Part shown: one piece after another, positions 25,996-36,656 of the stretch
Layout: every line of letters starts with the position of its first letter
Position numbering within the stretch: the stretch's first letter is position 1
Source: Chromobotia macracanthus
Taxonomy: Eukaryota > Chordata > Actinopteri > Cypriniformes > Botiidae
Length of the DNA stretch: 64,000 nt
Assembly (NCBI GenBank): GCA_036877525.1
Contig: JAZGTH010000013.1
Coordinates: forward strand, 10,714,001-10,778,000
Direction of reading: 5' to 3'
Notes under the pieces: generated by a model
Database searches by the model: none
Told to the model about the DNA's origin: nothing
What the model saw: only the letters and a program-made list of their open reading frames with translations
Translations under genes and position numbers: made by a program

Positions 25996-26700
25996 AGACA
26001 GCATACTTGTTGTGAGCATACTCTACCCACAAGAGTTGATGGAAGACAGCAGGGGTGTTAGTCAGACCAAATGGCAGGACTCAATACTCGAAATAATTCG
26101 AAGGCTGACGACATCAACGGCAGGGGTTACCGATTCTTAACGGTGATGTCGTTCAAGCTCCAATAGTCAGTACAAAGGTGCAGAGAGCCGTCCTTTTACT
26201 GAGCGAAGAAGAACCCCGCACCAGCCGGGGAAGAGGAGGAATGGATGAGGCTGGACTTGAGGGACTCATTAATGTACTTGTCCATAGCCTCTCTTTCAGG
26301 ACCAGACAGGGAATATAACCGACCCCGGGGCGAAGAAGTTCCTGGGAGGAGATCAATGGCACAATCATAGTGCCGGTGAGGTGGTAATGACGTGGCCCAG
26401 GACTTACTGAAGACCAACTGAAGATCTCGGTACTCCGCCGGGACCCCGGTGAGATCCTCATCGAACTCGTCCTGGTCTATCCTCGTCGAACTCGTCCTGG
26501 ATGTCCTCCTCCAACCCACCCAGGAACCGAACTCGAAGCGCTGCCTCGTTCCAGCCACAGGAGTCAGGGTGTTAAATTCAATGGAGTAGCTGGTAGCGGA
26601 GCGACCCTCCTGTGACAACTGCATCAGCCTCGACACTGCCTCGTCACCCCAGGCCGACCGATCGAACAGCTCGATCATCTCCTGCTTAAACATTGCACAG
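25996..26700 (-). pseudogene. Gypsy internal remnant (gag fused to RT, then integrase scrap)
   Basis: The open frame 26196-26693 begins with gag-like FKQEMIELFDRSAWGD...LMQLSQEGRSATSYSIEF. It then passes without a break into the pre-RT and RT start: VPAEYRDLQLVFSK, DCAIDLLPG, RGRLYSLSGPEREAMDKYI and SSPAGAGFFFAQ. RT resumes as DYWSLNDITVKN near 26150. PFGLTNTPAVFHQLL-like pieces near 26050-26090 are fused to WVEYAHNK, which belongs to the integrase end. Zinc knuckle, protease, RT core, RNase H and most of the integrase are gone. The long gag-RT frame comes from a deletion, not from a domesticated gene as far as I can tell. Confidence 0.7.
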
Positions 26701-26811
26701 TTGGTGCAGACAGAAGTTCAGTTTGACAGAAGTTGGACTAGAGAGAACAGACTTTGACAATACACCAGATATTAGGACATTGCAAAAGATTTGTTAAAGA
26801 AAAAGTTTATT
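26701..26811. other. short spacer
   Basis: About 110 bases between the deleted Gypsy element and the LINE tail. Nothing is recognised. Confidence 0.4.
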
Positions 26812-27316
26812 TCAAGTCAAGTCAAGTCAAGTTGAGCTTTATTGTCATTCCGCTATATGTGGGGACATACAGTGGAACGAAATGTCGTGCCTCACAGGAC
26901 CACGGTGCTACATAAATACAGACATACAACAATGACGTGAAACAGTATAAATCTAAACACAAATGCTAACAGAATTGGATTATAAATATACTATATATAA
27001 ATATATATAAAGTTGCCTATACATAAACTATTTAAATACAAACTATACAAATGTTCCACATAAATATAAGTCAAGCACTGTTCCTGGCTGGAGAACAGTA
27101 CAAGATGATCTGTAGTGCATGGGCTTGTAAACATACATGAGTCTTTTTGTGGGATTATGTACCCTCAGTTGTAAAAAGTGTCTAGTGCACATAGAGGAGA
27201 GTGTGTTTCTACAGGTGGTCTGTGCGGCCTACTCACCTGTGTGTAGCACACTCAGAATTGCACAAGGGAGAAATAAAAAATAGATATATATATACATTTA
27301 AGAGGTATGAGGTTTT

Positions 27317-28257
27317 TCAGAGGGGAGCCGTGCTTGAGTTCAGGGCTCTCACAGCCTGGGGAAAGCTGTTGAGCAGTCTGGCAGTGCGGGCTCTGATGCT
27401 CCGCACCGTTTTCCTGACGGCAGGAGCTGGAAGAGACTTGTGAGGGATGGTGGGGTCCTTTACGATGCTGGTGGCTTTGTTGGAGCATCGTGAAAGGAAA
27501 ATGTCCAGGATGGAAGGGAGAGGGGCACCGATGATCTTTGCAGCTGTGTTCACTGTCCGCTGGAGGGTCTTGCGGTCTGCGGCGCTGCAGTTCCCATACC
27601 AGACAGTGATGCAGCTGGTCAGCACACTCAATGGTTCCCCTTAGAACATGGTGAGGATTGGTGGAGGGAGACTTGCTCTTTTCAGCCGGCGGAGAAAGTG
27701 TAGGCGCTGTTGTGCCTTTTTGGAGAGTGACGTGGTGTTGGTGGTCCAGGTGAGATCCTCTGTGATGTGCACCCCCAGGAATTTAGTGCTGCTGACTCTC
27801 TCCACAGTCGAGCTGTCGATGGTCAGTGGGGGTGGTCAGTGGAGTTTCTCCTGAGGTCCATCACAACCTCCTTTGTCTTCTCCACATTGAGGGTCAGGTT
27901 GTTCGCGCCACACCATGCCGCTAGCTGTGCCACTTCCTCTCTGTAGTGCGTTTCATCGTTGTTGCTGATGAGACCTACCACCGTTGTGTCATCGGCGCTA
28001 ACTTGATGATGTGGTTGGAGCTGAACTTGGCAGTGCAGTCTGGGTCAGCAGTGGAAGAGCAGCGGGCTGAGCACACAGCCTTGTGGAGCACCTGTGCTCA
28101 GTGTGGTAGTGCTCGAGGTGTTGTGGCCGACACGGACTGACTGGGTCTTTCAGTTAAAAAGTCCAGAATCCAGTTACAGAGAGAGTTGTTAAGGCCCAGC
28201 AGGTGTAATTTATTAATGAGCTGTTGTGGGATTATTGTGTTGAATGCTGAGCTGAAG
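27317..28257 (-). pseudogene. LINE reverse transcriptase core and C-terminal part
   Basis: After FSSAFNTI the RT continues in broken frames (CNWILDF near 28150). The active-site box near 27980-28010 reads NHIIKLA followed by a frame change exactly where the two catalytic aspartates should be. The C-terminal frame 27317-27631 has TSCITVWYGNCSAADRKTLQ, RTVNTAAKIIGAPLPSI and the arginine-rich RSIRARTARLLNSFPQA end typical of these LINEs. Plus-strand frames in this interval are shadows. Confidence 0.7.
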
Positions 28258-29169
28258 TCAATGAACAGCATTCTTACATAAGTGTTCTTCTGGTCTAATG
28301 GGTAAGAGCCAGGTGGAGGGTGGAGGAAATTGCATCATCCGTAGAGCGGTTTGGACGGTATGCAAACTGGAGCGGGTCGAGTGTGTTGGGAGGCTGGTTT
28401 TTATGTGATTCATGACTAATCTCTCAAAGCACTTCATCATGATTGGAGTCAGTGCTATGGGACGATAGTCATTCAGACAGGACACAGGTGATTTCTTAGG
28501 TACCGGTATGATGGTTGTGGACTTGAGACACTGGGGACGACTGCCTGGCTCAGCGAGATGTTGAAGATATCTGTTAGGACATCTGTCACTGTGCAGCACA
28601 GTCTCTCAGTACACGGCCAGGTATGTTGTCAGGACCCGTAGCCTTGCGTGGGTTAATCCTAGACAGGGTCTTCCTCACTACGGCTGGAGACAGAGGCGCC
28701 TGGTCGGTGGGAGGTGTGGGCAGTTTTTGCAGGTGTGTCATTCTGCATTTCAAACCGTGAATAAAACTGGTTAAGTGCATCTGGAAGGGATGTGTCGTCA
28801 TCACAGGCCTGTGGCAGGGGCTTGTAGTCAGTGATGGTCTGAATGCCTCGCCACAGGCTCCGTGAGTCTCTGCTGTCTGTGAAGTGGTTATTGATTTTTG
28901 TGCATATGAGCGTTTTGCATTCTTGATGCCACAGGACAGGCTGGTCTTGCTGTTTTTAGGGCTGCTTTATCTCCTGATCTGAATGCCTCATCTCTGGTCT
29001 TTAGCAGCCCACGAACCTTTGCCGTCATCCACGGCTTCTGGTTGGCACGTGTGGTGATGGTCTTTGTTACTGTCACATCATCAATGCACTTCTTGATATA
29101 TGCACTCACTGTTTCAGTGTACTCATGCAGGTCGGTGCTGTTGTTGTAGGTGGCTGCCTCTTTAAACAT
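28258..29169 (-). pseudogene. LINE linker and start of reverse transcriptase
   Basis: Three shifted frames in order. 28888-29169 has YIKKCIDDVTVTKTI and NQKPWMTAKVRGLLKTRDEA, the linker after the endonuclease. 28586-28804 has LSRINPRKATGPDNIPGRVL, the first RT motif. 28258-28599 has CLKSTTIIPVPKKSPVSCLN, DYRPIALTPIMMKCFERLVM and NHIKTSL. FIDFSSAFNTI, the RT motif with the first catalytic Asp, follows at about 28235-28267. Confidence 0.75.
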
Positions 29170-29215
29170 GCTCCAGTCTGTAGTCTGAAAGCAGTCCTGC
29201 AGTGCTGAGGTAGCA

Positions 29216-29889
29216 TCATCCGCGCCAGACTGTGATGAGTTTTTGAACCGGTTTGGTGATTTTCAGCAGTGGATTGTATGCTGGGATTAGCATAACAGAG
29301 ATGTGATCGGAGTACCCGAGGTGGGGGCGGGGTTCAGCCCTGTACGCGTCTTTCTGTGTTGTGTAAACAAAGTCCAGTGTGTTATTTCCCCTTGTAGCAA
29401 AGTTCACATGTTGGTAGAACTTTGGCAAGACTGTCTTTAAGTTTGCGTGGTTAAAATCTCCGGCTATGATGAAAAAGCCGTCGGGGTTGTTTGTTTGTTG
29501 ATCGCTGATGGCGCTGTACAGCTCGCGCGCGTCCTTAGCGTTGCAGACGGGGATGTAAAACCGCGACAATAACAATGGCCGTGAACTCCCGCGGCAGATA
29601 GAACGGTCTGCACTTCACAAACATCACCTCCACCAGCGGAGCAGTGTGTAGTCACTACCGCAGCATTATTACACCATTCTCTGTTGACGTACACACACAA
29701 GCCCCCCCGAGTCTTACCTGACAGTACTGAATCCCTGTCCGCTCGGTAGCAGGTTAGTCCGTGCAGCTGAATGGCGGAGTCCGGGATGTTGTCGTTTAAC
29801 CATGTTTCAGTGAAAACAAACACACAACAATCCCTTGACTCATGCTGTGTAGACCGACTGAGTTGAACTGAGTCCAGTTTATTTACCAA
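29216..29889 (-). pseudogene. LINE endonuclease domain
   Basis: Apurinic-type endonuclease that would nick the target. Frame 29464-29889 carries FVFTETWLNDNIPDSAIQLH, then GKTRGGLCVYVNREW. Frame 29216-29575 carries FIIAGDFNHANLKTVLPKFY, LDFVYT, and PHLGYSDHISVMLIPAY. The E of TETW, the D and N of GDFN and the SDH box are the expected active-site positions. The two frames overlap out of phase, so a frameshift separates the halves. Confidence 0.75.
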
Positions 29890-30290
29890 CGAGCGAACGC
29901 TTTGCAGCCGTTAATGAAGGGATCGCTGGTCTGGTGGGGTTAGCCCTTAGCCTAGCTCGTACACCCCCGCTTGCCCCGTCTCTGTCCCCTCTCACAGCGC
30001 CGCGGCGGCGGCTTGTGCGGGTAGCATCAGTGGACGGGGCCGCGGTCTCAGGGTTCGGCTTCAGCAGCAGGCAGGGCCGGGTTTCGAAAGCTGATGTTTG
30101 TACGCATGTTTGTACGCACTACCGATTTCCAAAAGGCTCTGGCGATCGTATTTGTGTTTCCGAGCGTTTATCTGATGATTTTGCGGAGAAATTAAACTGT
30201 TTGAAGACGAAGAGACGAGACTAACAGACATAAAAACACCATCTTTTGGACCCGGAGTAGCCGCTGCGTCCGACCGCGCCGCCATTATTT

Positions 30291-30716
30291 AATGAATAGA
30301 ACATTCTTTTATTGATTGTGGTTTTTGTCAGCTACATGTGTGGAATGATTGTCAGAGAAGATAGTAAAGTGTATTGAGCACAATTCAAACCCAGCAGTAA
30401 TTCAGGTAAAATTTGTGTCGGCAACATCAGCAGAAGTTTTTTCATCTAAAGCAACATGGCAAATCATTAAAAAAACTTTGGTTAATGTTGCTTAGAAAAC
30501 ATTCATGTACAAGACTTCTTATATCCTAGTCAACTATTGGCCTTTGTGTTGCACAGTTCACTTCATTACTGCCAAAGTAAAACCAACACTATGCCACTGG
30601 ATTGGGGAACTCTGAATATTGAGTTTATGATATAAACCAATGACAAATTCAAGACAGGTGCACAAGTGTAAAAGTCACACACACTGTATGTCCTGATATC
30701 TCCTTGCATAATTTAT
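30291..30716. other. AT-rich non-coding stretch
   Basis: Nothing recognised. This is the flank of the LINE 5' end. Confidence 0.45.
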
Positions 30717-30866
30717 ATTTTACATTTATGCATTTGGCAGACGCTTTTATCCAAAGCAATTTACAGTACATTCAAGTTATACATTTTCTTAGTACGTGTG
30801 CACCCAGGGGATCGAACCCACAACCTCTTGCTCTGCTAATGCAATGCTCTACCACTGAGAACCTGT
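30717..30866 (-). repeat. tRNA-derived SINE with L2-type tail
   Basis: On the minus strand it starts TCAGTGGTAGAGCATTGC (tRNA-like A-box region) and has a clear B box, GGTTCGATCCC, at 30807-30818. It ends with TTTGGATAAAAGCGTCTGCC and a AAATGTAAAA tail. The layout is a polymerase III promoter head joined to a LINE-type tail. Confidence 0.8.
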
Positions 30867-32711
30867 AGAGGTCATGACACACACTGTCAAACACAGGACA
30901 GGGGCTCAAGAAAAGCCGGTCATATTCTCCTGTGTAACCTTCACTTTACTCCTCAGGATGCATACAGTGAAAAAACAGTTGCTCACATTAGAATACTATG
31001 ATAAAATACATCTGAACTTTAGCCACACCAGTGTTGGAAACTTTTTCCAGTGAATATAAGGAGACTTGGATTCTTTTCAGCAGTAGTCTTTATTGCAGGT
31101 AATGATAAACACAAATCTACACATCAGGGCACACTACTTGGGTGCTGCAGTCATCAGAGTTAACACATTTTACTTATAGCCATTTTAAAGGGCAGTCCAG
31201 TTTTTCTTTCCCACAGTCCCCGCTTTGAAAGTTCCCAAAACAAAATCACAATTCAGATGTAAACCTTCAAGTCCATTCTAAGGCATATGTTGGTTAACAT
31301 ATGCCCATCTCCTAATCTTTTAATATTAACAGGCCTGTTTAATTTTTATGCAGTTGATGAATTGTTACAGAATGCCTGTATTCAGTTTCTATGAAACTAT
31401 AAATATATCCATACACATTTACAATGAGGAATGGTAACACATTATAAACACACATGATGATAGAGTCACGTATCATTGGTGGAAGTTCTGAAATCCATGA
31501 ATGTAGATAAGCTGTGTTCCGCTGCTAGTTCTATTAACTGTCTTTCCAGATGTTATGCTGATTGTCACATGCAGAATCATGTTCAACATGCAGAATCCAT
31601 CGAGACATTTTGCCTCAGGACACAGATCTTTTTGTATCTGAACTATGGGTCCACAAAAAGTGCAGTTTCATCATCTATTTTACTCTAAACCATTTCCTCA
31701 CTCCACAAACCTCAACTGCATTAACAGCTTTCTCCATCAAACCAGTATTGTCATTAATAGACCAATCACCCTAGTCAGATAGACATTTGAGTGTTGTTTT
31801 AAGTCATCTTTTGGTAAAGCCCTTACATGGCTAAACCTCATTAAGAGAGGTCACAAGCATGCAGTTCTTATTTTGTTTTCTGATTCTGCAATATGCTAAG
31901 GCCTGTTTTACACCACATGTGTATCCAGACACAAAGTCTAATCATCGAGGTACAACAACAAAAAGCTTTGTATGATCCACGTGATGTCGCGTATAAAGAC
32001 TTGCAAGCTAAGGAAAAGAACAAAAGCGATGTCGATGAAACAAATCAGAGTTATATAAACTACACTGGTAATAAAGTAAGCTTCTTGACAAGTCGTTTGT
32101 AATGTGAATTTACTATTATAGAGATCAGCTACACACTTGGATCAGCTACACACTGCAAACACAGCCGGTGTGAAAGCACAAAAGATATGCCCTCCGCATA
32201 CGTGCCAGTTACGCACAGCATTATGAAAATATTAATGTGCCTTAGATGTTTGCACAGTACTGTGTCAGTACTTTGTACAGATGTATCCATGCTTTAGTCA
32301 CAGTGTCTGATAGATAAAGTATCATTTTATTTCTTTTTAAAAAAAACTACAAACAGTACCCATTTAAAAATCCAGTTATCTTTTTTTTTGAAAAGGCGCA
32401 AAACCTTTTCTAAAAATCAAATTTATTTGTACAATGGGAGGGCTGGCACAATAATAATGATACTTCCAAAATACAACCTATAAAACTTGACACAAATAAA
32501 TATCAAATAAATAAATATTTAGCTACAAATATAGAAGGCAAATGCCACACGTTTGTCTGTGTAAATCCTTTAATCAGTAATTGTTTGAACAAAATGATTC
32601 ACTAAAATGAATAACACTTCCGATTGCTACATGTGATGAGAGAGAGAGGACATTTTAGGTAATTAATTATTGCTTGGCTGGAAAGCACAAAAACAGCATG
32701 TACTATTTTAT
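30867..32711. other. non-coding stretch
   Basis: No gene is recognised. 31060-31110 has an LTR-like TCTTTATTGCAGG phrase but no boundaries. The frames 31476-31688, 31562-31774 and 31893-32102 are unsupported. Confidence 0.4.
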
Positions 32712-33153
32712 TGTAATCATGAGTGAGACACGTGAGGATCCATGTGCAGCGTTTTATTCGTGTTCAGACAGGCAGGGGTCAAGAAACAGCAAACAAGGGT
32801 TGTGGCAGGCAGTAAACAATCAAATATCCAAGGTACAGCCCATTAATAAAGGCAGGCAGTGAACAATCCAAAAACGGGGTAAAAATTCCAAGTCAAAAAC
32901 AGGTAATCCAATAATGCTGGGAAAATAATAACACTCAGTAATGTCATTGAGGCAAAACAAGACTTTGTGACGATATCAAGGCATGCTGACGCTTATATAC
33001 TGGAGTAAATGAGTAACAGGTGTAGCAGGAAGTAATCAGACCCAGGAATGAAGAATTATGGGAATAGTAGTCCAAATAAAGATTAGAACTTGGTCCCCTC
33101 TGGTGACGGTTCCCTCTGGTGGCACGGAGGAGGTGAAGCAGGGACCTCCTACA
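32712..33153 (-). mobile_element. Gypsy 3' LTR
   Basis: The segment runs TGTAATCATGAGTGAGACAC to CCTCCTACA. On the minus strand it starts TGTAGGAGG directly after a polypurine tract (GGGGGGGGATT, 33154-33165). It has TATATAAGC near 32990 and AATAAAACG near 32755 and ends ATTACA. It pairs with the partial 5' LTR at 35941-36162. Length is about 442 bases. Confidence 0.85.
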
Positions 33154-33392
33154 ATCCCCCCCCAACAATCAATTGGTGGTGGATCTTGGTTGTTAAACTG
33201 ATTGATCTCTGTTACTATATCCCACTGTACTGGGGTGATAAGGAGTTTCTCGGGCAAGATGTTCTCTTGAGTATTGATGTGAGGTGTCTCATCAGTTTGA
33301 CGTGATAATGCATCAGTGCTCTTGTTCTTTAGTGTTCTTGGAATCTGGATAATAGGTAACAAAGAACAAAATGAATAAAAAAGAGCCCCCAT
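33154..33392 (-). pseudogene. Gypsy RNase H end, tail of pol (integrase missing)
   Basis: Frame 33036-33392 contains KNKSTDALSRQTDE, the standard end of the RNase H domain, and LLITPVQWDIVTEINQFN, the spacer that normally leads to the integrase. Within about 15 residues it then runs into the polypurine tract and LTR. The whole integrase has therefore been deleted and the element could not move by itself. The codons beyond 33153 are LTR sequence read by chance. Confidence 0.75.
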
Positions 33393-33401
33393 CTGGCCTG
33401 T

Positions 33402-33734
33402 CTAGGGTTCAGATGTTTCGCAGGCTGGAGATACTCTAGGTTCTTGTGATCGACTATCCATGTCGTAATTTCGTTCTGCTGGAGACAGTTTCCTGGAAAA
33501 GAAAGCACAGGGAAACATCTTGGGAGGAGAGCTGTGACATTGGGAGAGTATAGTACCGACACCAGTGTTTGATGCATCCACCTCAACTATGAAGGGCAGA
33601 TCAAGATCAGGATGACGAAGTATGGGGGCTGTAGTAAAACGGGACTTTAACTCCTCAAAGGAGGCTAGAGCTTTGGGGGACCGGCTTAATCTTGAGTTTC
33701 TAGTTTTTGTTATTGCTGTTAGGGGTACTGCCAC
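33402..33734 (-). pseudogene. Gypsy RNase H domain
   Basis: RNase H part of pol. SRSPKALASFEELKSRFTTA leads into PILRHPDLDLPFIVEVDASN, where the Asp of EVDAS is the expected first active-site residue. Then come VGTILSQ and FFSRKLSPAERNYDM. The frame breaks just before 33402, and the next piece (33154-33392) is in another frame. Confidence 0.8.
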
Positions 33735-33769
33735 AGAACTGAAACCTTTGATGAATCTCTGATAAAAGT

Positions 33770-34057
33770 TAGCAAAGCCAAAAAAAGCGTTGAAGTTCCT
33801 TTTTTACGGTCTGGGGTTGAGGCCACTCAGATACAGCTTTGACTTCTCTCATCCATCTCAACCCTTTCTTGACATTGACTAATGTAGCCCAGGAATGACA
33901 TACTGATACAATGAAACTTACATTTCTCCTCCTTAACGAAGAGTTGATTCTGAATGAGATGTTCCAGGACTGCTCTTACATGTTGGATATGTTGCTCTAA
34001 TGTGTTGGGATAGATCAGAATATCATCAATGTATACTAACACCCATTTATCAAGCAT
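33770..34057 (-). pseudogene. Gypsy reverse transcriptase, C-terminal half
   Basis: The frame starts just after a frameshift from the upstream half. It carries WVLVYIDDILIYPNT near 34005-34050 with the intact YIDD catalytic box, then EQHIQHVRAVLEHLIQNQLF, EEKCKFHC and MSFLGYI. The palm and thumb order is normal for Ty3/Gypsy. The overlap with the upstream frame (34036-34057) marks the frameshift site. Confidence 0.8.
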
Positions 34058-34620
34058 ATCTCTGAATACATAAGTGACTGAAACATGGAAGGACTGTTAG
34101 CAAGACCAAAGGGCATTACCAGATACTCGTAGTGGCCACTGGTGGTTGAGAAAGCGGTTTTCCATTCGTCCCCCTCCCGGATACGAACGAGATTGTAACC
34201 ACTGCAAAGATCTAGCTTGGTGTAAAATCTTGCTCGGCATAGTTGTTCTAAGGTAGCTGGGACTAAGGGTAGAGAATACCGAAACTTGACAGTAACGTCA
34301 TTTAGGCCCCAGTAGTCTATACAAGGCCGGAGACCACCATCCTTCTTCTTGACAAAGAAAAAACCTGCTGCCACTGGAGAGCTAGCAGGTTGAATTAACT
34401 CCTTGGCTAGCTCCTCCTTGATATAGCCCTTCATGGATTCTGTCTTTGGCTGTGACAATAGGAAAACTCTACCCTTGGGAAGTATTGCGCAGGGTATCAG
34501 GTCAGTAGCGCAGTTGGTAGGTCTATGAGGAAGGAGTTGCAAAGCTCCCCTTTTACTCCCCTTTAACTGCCTCTCGTAAATCCATATACTCAGGGGGTAT
34601 ATTCAGGTTTAGATTCCTCT
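34036..34620 (-). pseudogene. Gypsy reverse transcriptase, N-terminal half
   Basis: Contains LPHRPTNCATDLIPCAILPK, GYIKEELAKELIQPASSP, VAAGFFFVKKKDGGLRPCID, RFYTKLDLCSGYNLVRIREG, DEWKTAFSTTSGHYEYLVMP and FGLANSPSMFQ. LDLCSGY includes the first catalytic Asp. A frameshift after PSMFQ passes the reading to the 33770-34057 piece. The product in Ty3/Gypsy elements copies the RNA genome in the particle. Confidence 0.85.
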
Positions 34621-34874
34621 TCTGGAGATACCTGACGAGGTGACTGGTGAGCGACTTTGGGGAGACAGTGATCAAAACATGACGAAGACCATTTAGTTAT
34701 TTGACCCTCAGTCCAAGAAATTACTGGGTTATGTAAATGTAACCAGGGTAGTCCCAATATCACTGTATGATTTGGTGATGAGATGATGTATAGATGTAAC
34801 CTTTCAGAATGTAGTGCTCCAACCTGTAACTCGATCTCTTCGGAAATCTGTTGGATCTTGCCTTTACCGAGGGG

Positions 34875-35150
34875 TCAGCCATCTAACGCCTCCACTGCCA
34901 GAGAGGAATTACAAGTGGTTAGTACAATTTTATGCTTATGTTGAGCAAGAAACTCACTAGAAATGAAATTCCCAGCTGCTCTGGAATCTACCAGGGCCTG
35001 AGGCAAGATGTTAGCAGTGATGATTTTAATGGGTATGCATACTGTGGTAGTTTGAAGTGATGGAACTGGATCTGTACTCACCAACGTAGAATCTTTTCAA
35101 GGTCATACGGGGCAGGTGGATTTTATATGGCCTGTCTGACCACAGTAGAT
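34875..35150 (-). pseudogene. Gypsy zinc knuckle and protease
   Basis: Near 35108-35150 (minus) the reading CIYCGQTGHIKSTC is a complete CCHC zinc knuckle, the nucleic-acid-binding end of Gag. The next frame, 34875-35084, is the retropepsin: PIKIITANILPQALVDSRAA followed by GNFIS. The active site should read D-S/T-G and here reads DSR, so the catalytic glycine is replaced by arginine. That change alone would be expected to inactivate the protease. Confidence 0.75.
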
Positions 35151-35393
35151 ACAGATGAAGCCGTCTTCAGCGTTCTCTTTCTTCTGAAGTGAGTCGGATG
35201 TAACCTATTTGCATGGGTTCAGAATAAGCTGCTTCTCTGAATGTAGACCACAATGCAGGGATTGTTGGATGACATGAGCGAATCAAATTGTCTATTTGAA
35301 TGGTGAGTTCAATGTATTCAGTCAGATTTCTCCCCTCATCTGTATTTAATCAGATTTCTTCCCCGCAAGCCAACTCAGATTGAAGTTCCTGAT

Positions 35394-35924
35394 TTAGTCC
35401 CTGGTTTGCCCTTCTTGTGAGAGGGATAGGAGTAGTTCTCCTGGACATCTCCCTTCTGGGGTATGATCAAACACCTCTTGGAAGTGCTTGAGAAATGCAT
35501 CATAGGTGGGAAAAACAGTTCCATTCACATTCCAAACAGCGGTAACCAATTCCAGAGCTCGACTAGTGAGAAGGGAACTGAAGAAGGCAATACAGCTGGA
35601 CTCCGTAGGGTAGAGGGCTGGCTGTTGGGTAACAAATAATGAACACTGAAGCAGGAAACCCTTACACTTAGCGGGATTGCCATCAAATTTTTCTGGAAAA
35701 GCCATGCGAGGATTGATGGAGGTGGACGGTGCAGGGGTAATAATCTCAGGAGATGAAACTGGTGTTGGATTTGGCATGGTGAAAGTGGGGCACATGCTCT
35801 GGAGGGTCTTTACTAATTCCTCCGTTAATGTGGTCAAATGATTTAGTTGCTGATGGTGTGCTGCCAGTTGTGAGGCCTGGTTCGATAACTCAGTGGTCAG
35901 CTGAGTAATGGCTGCTGGATCGAT
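35394..35924 (-). pseudogene. Gypsy gag (capsid) part
   Basis: The frame contains IDPAAITQLTTELSNQASQL, PRMAFPEKFDGNPAKCKGFL, LQCSLFVTQQPALYPTES, FFSSLLTSRALELVTAVWN and FPTYDAFLKHFQEVFDHTPE, the usual Gag capsid order in fish Gypsy elements. The open frame extends upstream to 36086 only because it reads through the 5' LTR. At 35922-35924 the codon is ATC where a start ATG would be expected (inference). It ends at 35394 and gag continues out of frame toward the zinc knuckle. Confidence 0.8.
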
Positions 35925-35940
35925 GTTTGGCGAAGTCTTC

Positions 35941-36162
35941 TGTAATGATGAGTGAGACACGTGAGGCTCCATGTGCAGCGTTTTATTCGTGTTCAGACAG
36001 GCAAGGGTCAAGAAACAGCAAACAAGGTTGTAAGAGACAAGACAGAAGCATAATGGTAAATAGACAAGGGTCGTGGCAGGCAGCAAACAAACGAATATCC
36101 AGTATATAATACTGGACTGGAATATTCAGTCCAGTAATAAAGGCAGTCAGCCAACAATCCAT
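35941..36162 (-). mobile_element. Gypsy 5' LTR, truncated
   Basis: Begins TGTAATGATGAGTGAGACAC like the 3' LTR and follows it to about CAACAATCCA, then stops. The U3 side is missing. On the gag side GAAGACTTCGCC follows the LTR end directly. I see no standard tRNA-complementary primer site there. Confidence 0.75.
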
Positions 36163-36203
36163 TGTGCTATGCAGTTACTGTATTTAATATGTAGATCAGT
36201 ACT

Positions 36204-36651
36204 TGTAATAAAGAGTGGGACACGTGAGGATCCATGTGCAGCATTTTACTCAAGGGTCAATAACCAGCAAACAGAATTGTAGTAGGCAAGACAGAGGCAA
36301 ACAGTAGACAGGCAAAGGGGTCGTGGTAGGCAGCAAACAATCATAAATCCAAAGTTCAGTCCAGAAACAGAGGCAGGCAGCAAACAATCCAAAAGAGATA
36401 AACAATCCAAGTCAAACACGGGTAATCAATAAATCAATGCAAAACCACTCAGTAATGTCACCAGAGCAAAATAAGACTTCACAAAGAACCCCAGTGTAAG
36501 GCTGGGATTAATTGGGATCAGGTGTGACCGGAAGTAATCAGTCCAAGGTATGGGACACTATGGGAAATGTAGTCTGGATAATGGCTAATACACGGGAGAC
36601 GGTTTCCTCTGGTTGCGCGGTGGTGGTGGAGCAGGAACCTCTTCCGTAACA
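36204..36651 (-). mobile_element. Gypsy solo LTR with 5-bp target duplication
   Basis: 448 bases from TGTAATAAAGAGTGGGACAC to CTCTTCCGTAACA. It is flanked by the identical GTACT at 36199-36203 and 36652-36656, so it is a complete solo LTR from an independent insertion. It lies 41 bases from the truncated LTR of the neighbouring element, in the same orientation. On the minus strand it starts TGTTACGG and ends ATTACA. Confidence 0.9.
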
Positions 36652-36656
36652 GTACT

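Larger units (their letters stand above)
26812..30290 (-). mobile_element. Rex1/Babar-like LINE, near full length, inactive
   Basis: Non-LTR retrotransposon of about 3.5 kb in reverse orientation. It has a CG-rich 5' region at 29890-30290 and a TCAAG-repeat 3' tail at 26812-26832, preceded by a 3' region with the TTTATTGTCATTCCGC phrase. The domain order (APE-type endonuclease, linker, RT, C-terminal part) fits the CR1/L2 superfamily branch containing Rex1. Many frame changes show it is dead, but the layout is complete enough to act as a reference for the deleted copy at 17067-18600. Its coding pieces are listed separately. Confidence 0.8.

Noticed and set aside
26812..26835. TCAAG pentamer run as a microsatellite or CRISPR-like repeat
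   Set aside because: It is the 3' tail of the adjacent LINE and recurs at the 3' end of the second LINE copy at 17067.
29934..30224. CG-rich plus-strand frame as a host gene promoter or exon
   Set aside because: It is the 5' region of the reverse-oriented LINE. The deleted copy at 18270-18600 has the corresponding text.
30780..30866. Possible tRNA gene on the minus strand
   Set aside because: The A- and B-box-like text runs straight into an L2-type tail, so it is a SINE head.
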